Shown here: positions 61,010 through 64,000 of the stretch, piece by piece
How the letters are laid out: every line of letters starts with the position of its first letter
Position numbering within the stretch: the first letter of the stretch is position 1
Source: DATFWC01 sp963777755
Lineage (GTDB): Bacteria > Pseudomonadota > Alphaproteobacteria > Rhizobiales > Xanthobacteraceae
Length of the DNA: 64,000 bases
Reading direction: 5' to 3'
Assembly (NCBI GenBank): GCA_963777755.1
Contig: CAVZSC010000034.1
Location: 1 to 64,000, forward strand
Position numbers and translations under genes: made by a program
The notes under the pieces: model-generated
Databases searched by the model: none
Told to the model about the DNA's origin: nothing
What the model saw: only the letters and a program-made list of their open reading frames with translations

Positions 61010-61528
61010 TCATCCTGTTGCGCCCAACAGCCGGCTCCGCAAGGCGCGCGCGAGGCTGCCGGCCTGCCAGACCTCGATCATGCGGTCGGAGAACGGTCGC
61101 GCCTGCGCGGTCGCGCCCGAGCGCGGATTGCGCACCAGCCCGGTGGCCAGGTCGAGCGCGAACTCCTCGCCTTCCGCGACGATGGCGCCGACGCCGGGAC
61201 ACACCACCATCGGCAGCCCGACGTTGAGCGCCTTGCGGATGAAGGCGGAGTCGCACGATTCCACGATCGCCGCCGCGATCCCGGATTCCTTCATGGCGAC
61301 GCAGGCGTGCGGATGCGAATGGTGGCCGAAATTGCGGCCGGCGACCACCAGATCGCCGGGGCGCACTTGCGCGCGAAAGTCCGGCTTGAGATCGGCAAAG
61401 CACATCGCCTTGAGGGCCGGGATGTCGAACGTCGCGAGGTCGGGCACGTTGGAATACTGGATGATGCCGTCGTCGGCGCTGATGTTGTCGCCGAACTTCC
61501 ACACCCGGCCGCGGATCAGCGTCGTCAT
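61010..61528 (-). CDS. Aconitase/LeuD-family small subunit with altered substrate loop
   Basis: A 172-residue swivel-domain protein: IRGRVWKFGDNISADDGIIQ, GDLVVAGRNFGHHSHPHACV, AMKESGIAAAIVESCDSAFI, RKALNVGLPMVVCPG. The fold and length fit LeuD/homoaconitase small subunits, but the loop that reads G-N-F-G-x-G-S-S-R-E in LeuD is N-F-G-H-H-S-H-P-H here, so the substrate-binding Ser-Arg pair is replaced by histidines. The ATG at 61528 overlaps the large-subunit stop (ATGA). Confidence 0.88.
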   Translation of the reverse strand: MTTLIRGRVWKFGDNISADDGIIQYSNVPDLATFDIPALKAMCFADLKPDFRAQVRPGDLVVAGRNFGHHSHPHACVAMKESGIAAAIVESCDSAFIRKALNVGLPMVVCPGVGAIVAEGEEFALDLATGLVRNPRSGATAQARPFSDRMIEVWQAGSLARALRSRLLGATG

Positions 61529-62811
61529 TGTGCCCCCGCCGGGACGTCCGCCAGCAGCGTGCGCGGATCGACGATCTTGCCCGCGATGGCCGACGCTGCG
61601 ACCACATAGGGGCTGGCCAGGTACGAGCGGGAGGTGCGGCTGCCGTTGCGGCCATGGTAGTTCATCTGGTGGGTGGAGATCGAAACCTCGCCGTCGCACA
61701 GCACGCCTTCGTAGCCCCAGCAGGTCGTGCAGCCGGGCGCCAGCACCGTTGCCCCCGCCTGCATGAACGTTTCCAGCAGTCCCTCGCGTGCCGCCGCCGC
61801 ATAGACTTCGCGGCTGCCCGGCGTGATGTACATGGTGACGGCGCGGTCGACGTGGCGGCCGCGCAGGAGGGACGCCGCGGCGCGCAGGTCGTCGAGCCGA
61901 TTGCCGGCACACGAGCCGATGGCCGCCTGATCGATCCGCAGGCCCTCGACCTCGCTCACCGGCACCGCGCCGTGCAGCTCGGGCGGCACCGTCACCATGG
62001 GCATCAGTGTGGAGAGATCATAGGAGGTGTCCAGCACGTAGACGGCGTCGGGATCGCTGTCGAACAGGTGGTAGGGCCGCCCCTGCGCCCGCTCCCGCAC
62101 ATAGGCGAGCGCCGTCGCGTCGACCGGCATGAGCGCGGTGTCGGCGCCGGTGTGATAGGCGCAAGCGAGCAAGGATTGCCGCGCGTCGAGGCTCAGCTCC
62201 GCGATCGCCGGGCCGACGAACTCGATGCAGCACTGGGTGAGCTGGTCGCCCTGGGCGAAGTCGCGGATCAGCACCTGCGCAAGGTCGCGCAGCAGGACGC
62301 CGAACGGCAGCCGGCCGGTGAGGGCAATGCGCGCCGAGCGTGGCACCATCATCCAGTTCTCGTCGGTGATCTGCGTCACCACGACTTCGGAGGAGACGGA
62401 GACGTTGAGGGCGCCGAGCGCGCCGATGCTGGCGATATTGGGCTCGTCGGAAAAGACCAGGAGGCCGGGTCGCGCAAAACCCTTCTCGGTGAGGACGAGG
62501 TGGCGCAGGCCGGTGCCGGCGCCGAAGAAATTCTCCACGCCATTGCGCGCGGCGAAATCCTTCATCTCGCGGTGGCTGAGGTAGTAGGCCGAGCCCATGG
62601 CGGCCGAGGTCGTATGGTCGACCACCATGATGACCTTGTCGGGACGGGCGACGCGGTCGACCCCGATCTCCTGCATCATGCGCTTGCGCGCCTGCCAGGC
62701 GAGCTCCTGGCAGCACGTATAGTCGGGCGAAACGTTGACATACTCGCCGACCTCGACGGCGGAGCGGCCCGCCGCCCGCGCCACGATCTTCTGCGCAACC
62801 GTCTGACCCAA
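61525..62811 (-). CDS. Aconitase/LeuC-family large subunit, second set
   Basis: A 428-residue [4Fe-4S] hydro-lyase subunit. The start is a TTG at 62811 preceded by GAGGACGCC, giving LGQTVAQKIVARAAGRSAVE, the usual family opening. Cluster cysteines lie in QAAIGSCAGNRLDDLRAA and VLAPGCTTCWGYEGVLCDGE. Other marks: VIMVVDHTTSAAMGSAYYLS, GAGTGLRHLVLTEKGFARPG and VVVTQITDENWMMVPRSARI, the last differing from typical LeuC G-D-S-H-T. It forms a dedicated hydratase with the unusual small subunit. Confidence 0.9.
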   Translation of the reverse strand: MGQTVAQKIVARAAGRSAVEVGEYVNVSPDYTCCQELAWQARKRMMQEIGVDRVARPDKVIMVVDHTTSAAMGSAYYLSHREMKDFAARNGVENFFGAGTGLRHLVLTEKGFARPGLLVFSDEPNIASIGALGALNVSVSSEVVVTQITDENWMMVPRSARIALTGRLPFGVLLRDLAQVLIRDFAQGDQLTQCCIEFVGPAIAELSLDARQSLLACAYHTGADTALMPVDATALAYVRERAQGRPYHLFDSDPDAVYVLDTSYDLSTLMPMVTVPPELHGAVPVSEVEGLRIDQAAIGSCAGNRLDDLRAAASLLRGRHVDRAVTMYITPGSREVYAAAAREGLLETFMQAGATVLAPGCTTCWGYEGVLCDGEVSISTHQMNYHGRNGSRTSRSYLASPYVVAASAIAGKIVDPRTLLADVPAGAQ

Positions 62812-62843
62812 AGGCGTCCTCGAATCCCGGCGTTGACGCCGGT

Positions 62844-63836
62844 CTACTGGCTTTCGATCCGGATTCCGGCGGTCTGCACGACCTGTTTCCATTTCGCCTG
62901 CTCGTCGACGACCAGCCTGGCGAACTCGGCCGAGCTGGTTGGCGTTGCGACGCTTCCTTGGCGTTCGATCTGGCTGGCAGTATCCGGCGAGCGCAGCGCC
63001 GCCGTCGTGACCTCGTGCAGCCGTGCGCGGATTGCCGGCGGCGTCGCGACGGGCGCGATCAGGCCGTACCAACTTTCCGACTGGACCCGCGGATAGCCGA
63101 GCTCGACCATCGTCGGCAGCTCGGGCAGGAACGGCGAGCGGGCGGCGCCGGTGACCGCGAGCGCGGTGAGCCGGCCGGCGCGAATGTGCTCGAGCACGGC
63201 GCTGGCATCGGGAAGCATGACCTGCACGTGCCCGGCAAGCAGATCGGTGACCGCCGGCGCGGCGCCCTTGTAGGGCACGTGAACGAGCTTGGTGCCGGTC
63301 TCCAGGGCGAGCAGCTCGCCGGCCAGATGGATCGACGTGCCGGCCCCGGCCGATGCGAAATTGATCTGTCCCGGATTCGCCTTGGCGTGGCTCACGAGGT
63401 CGGCAATGGATTTGAATCCGGTCTTCGGGCTGGCGACGATCACGCCGCCGATGCGCCCGACCAGGGTGATCGGGGCGAGATCGCGCACGGCGTCGTAGGG
63501 CACCGTCATCAGGAATGGCGCAATCGTCATGGCGCCTGGCCCGGTGATGCCGATCGTGTAGCCGTCCGGGGCCGCCTTGGCGACGGCGTCGACGCCGAGC
63601 GCGCCGCCGGCGCCGACACGGTTCTCGATGACGATGCTCTGCCGCAGTGCCGCGCTCATCGGTGGAGCAATGGCGCGCGCCAGCAGGTCGGCCGGGCCGC
63701 CCGCCGCGAACGGCACGATCAGGCGCACGGGCTTTGCCGGATAGTCCTGTGCGGCGGCCGGTGCCGACAGCAGCGCCAGCGGTGCGGCGAGCAGCGCCAG
63801 AAGACAAGGCAGCAGAGAACCGTGACGGGGCGACAT
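62844..63836 (-). CDS. Bug-family tripartite tricarboxylate transporter binding protein
   Basis: A 330-residue binding protein. Leader SLLPCLLALLAAPLALLSAP with cleavage near AAAQ, then YPAKPVRLIVPFAAGGPADL, ENRVGAGGALGVDAVAKAAP, VHVPYKGAAPAVTDLLAGHV and PVATPPAIRARLHEVTTAAL. GAGGAGCCCACG precedes the ATG. It lies 32 bases upstream of the leuC-like start in the same operon. Confidence 0.93.
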   Translation of the reverse strand: MSPRHGSLLPCLLALLAAPLALLSAPAAAQDYPAKPVRLIVPFAAGGPADLLARAIAPPMSAALRQSIVIENRVGAGGALGVDAVAKAAPDGYTIGITGPGAMTIAPFLMTVPYDAVRDLAPITLVGRIGGVIVASPKTGFKSIADLVSHAKANPGQINFASAGAGTSIHLAGELLALETGTKLVHVPYKGAAPAVTDLLAGHVQVMLPDASAVLEHIRAGRLTALAVTGAARSPFLPELPTMVELGYPRVQSESWYGLIAPVATPPAIRARLHEVTTAALRSPDTASQIERQGSVATPTSSAEFARLVVDEQAKWKQVVQTAGIRIESQ

Positions 63837-63861
63837 CGTGGGCTCCTCGTGCGGTTGCTTC

Positions 63862-64000
63862 CTATTCGGTGATGTTCGCGGTCTTGATGATCCGCAGCAG
63901 CCGCTCGGCATCCTGCTGCAGATAGGTGGCGAACGCGGCCGGCGGCAGGAGGAAGATCTCGGCTCCCTGCGAGGTGAGCTTCGCCGTCACGTCCGGCGTG
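63862..64000 (-). CDS. Bug-family binding protein, C-terminal fragment (runs off the window)
   Basis: The minus strand encodes TPDVTAKLTSQGAEIFLLPP then AAFATYLQQDAERLLRIIKT and ANITE before the stop at 63862-63864. This is the usual end of a Bug protein (L-x-x-Q-G-A-E ... F-A-x-Y-L-x-x-D-x-x-R-x-x-x-x-I-K). The rest of the gene is beyond base 64000. It would be the fifth Bug protein of the window and the second in tandem here. Confidence 0.85.
   Translation of the reverse strand, partial: TPDVTAKLTSQGAEIFLLPPAAFATYLQQDAERLLRIIKTANITE

Overview
KIND OF ORGANISM. The window is high-GC DNA. From about 7.2 kb onward it carries dense, co-directional catabolic operons with ATGA/TGATG stop-start overlaps. 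It combines many solute-binding proteins (one NMT1-type, three LivK-type, five Bug-type) with CoxLMS-type molybdenum hydroxylases, UbiD decarboxylases and HyuA/HyuB. This mix is typical of soil Alphaproteobacteria, most likely Hyphomicrobiales (Bradyrhizobium/Rhodoplanes/Xanthobacteraceae-like). That placement is inference; no rRNA or other marker gene is present. LAYOUT. (1) 1-6.7 kb is a decayed mobile element: an IS1380-type transposase remnant, a serine resolvase, a lysine-tailed small protein, a VapE-like ATPase with a broken 5' part, a small Cys-motif protein and a ParB-domain DNA methyltransferase broken by one base. (2) 7.2-8.6 kb holds a membrane protein and a toxin-antitoxin pair whose ParE toxin is frameshifted. 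(3) 8.7-12.8 kb holds a UbiD decarboxylase with an NMT1/SsuABC-like transporter; a nested inverted repeat lies inside the operon and the permease is frameshifted. (4) 12.8-15.1 kb holds a GST, a hypothetical anchored protein and a gene-poor stretch. (5) 15.15-22.9 kb is one tightly packed operon: CoxG-like, three-subunit Mo hydroxylase, SdhA-like flavoprotein, a 110-residue orphan [2Fe-2S] protein and a second UbiD. (6) 22.9-27.2 kb holds a Cys-rich secreted peptide, an HpaB-family monooxygenase, a methyltransferase and a polyprenyl glycosylphosphotransferase. (7) 27.3-36.4 kb holds LivHMGF, an FAD flavoprotein, a zinc alcohol dehydrogenase, two tandem LivK paralogues and a DUF1330 protein. 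(8) 36.5-42.1 kb holds a second Mo hydroxylase followed by a cyclase-family hydrolase and a methyltransferase. (9) 42.1-47.1 kb (minus) holds an Asp/Glu-racemase-family protein, a Bug protein, an FAD monooxygenase and LeuD/LeuC-like hydratase subunits. (10) 47.2-57.1 kb (plus, divergent from 9) holds LivK-HMGF, a KRCGH lyase of the isocitrate-lyase/PEP-mutase family, HyuB, HyuA and an isochorismatase-fold protein lacking the usual cysteine. (11) 57.1-64 kb (minus) holds Bug proteins, a MetE-like protein, a flavin reductase-like protein and a second LeuD/LeuC pair with an unusual small-subunit loop. HOW THE GENES FIT TOGETHER. The window reads as several modules for importing and dismantling aromatic or N-heteroaromatic carboxylates: uptake (Bug, Liv, NMT1 systems), ring hydroxylation (Mo hydroxylases, FAD and HpaB monooxygenases), ring reduction or dehydrogenation (SdhA-like flavoprotein plus Fe-S protein), decarboxylation (UbiD), ring or amide hydrolysis (cyclase, HyuAB, isochorismatase-like), then unsaturated-diacid handling (racemase/isomerase family, LeuCD-like hydratases, KRCGH lyase). 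Substrates are not determined by the sequence. No transcription-factor gene, UbiX or Mo-cofactor maturation gene is recognisable. Several genes are each broken by single-base indels, mostly +1, which could be real decay or assembly error.
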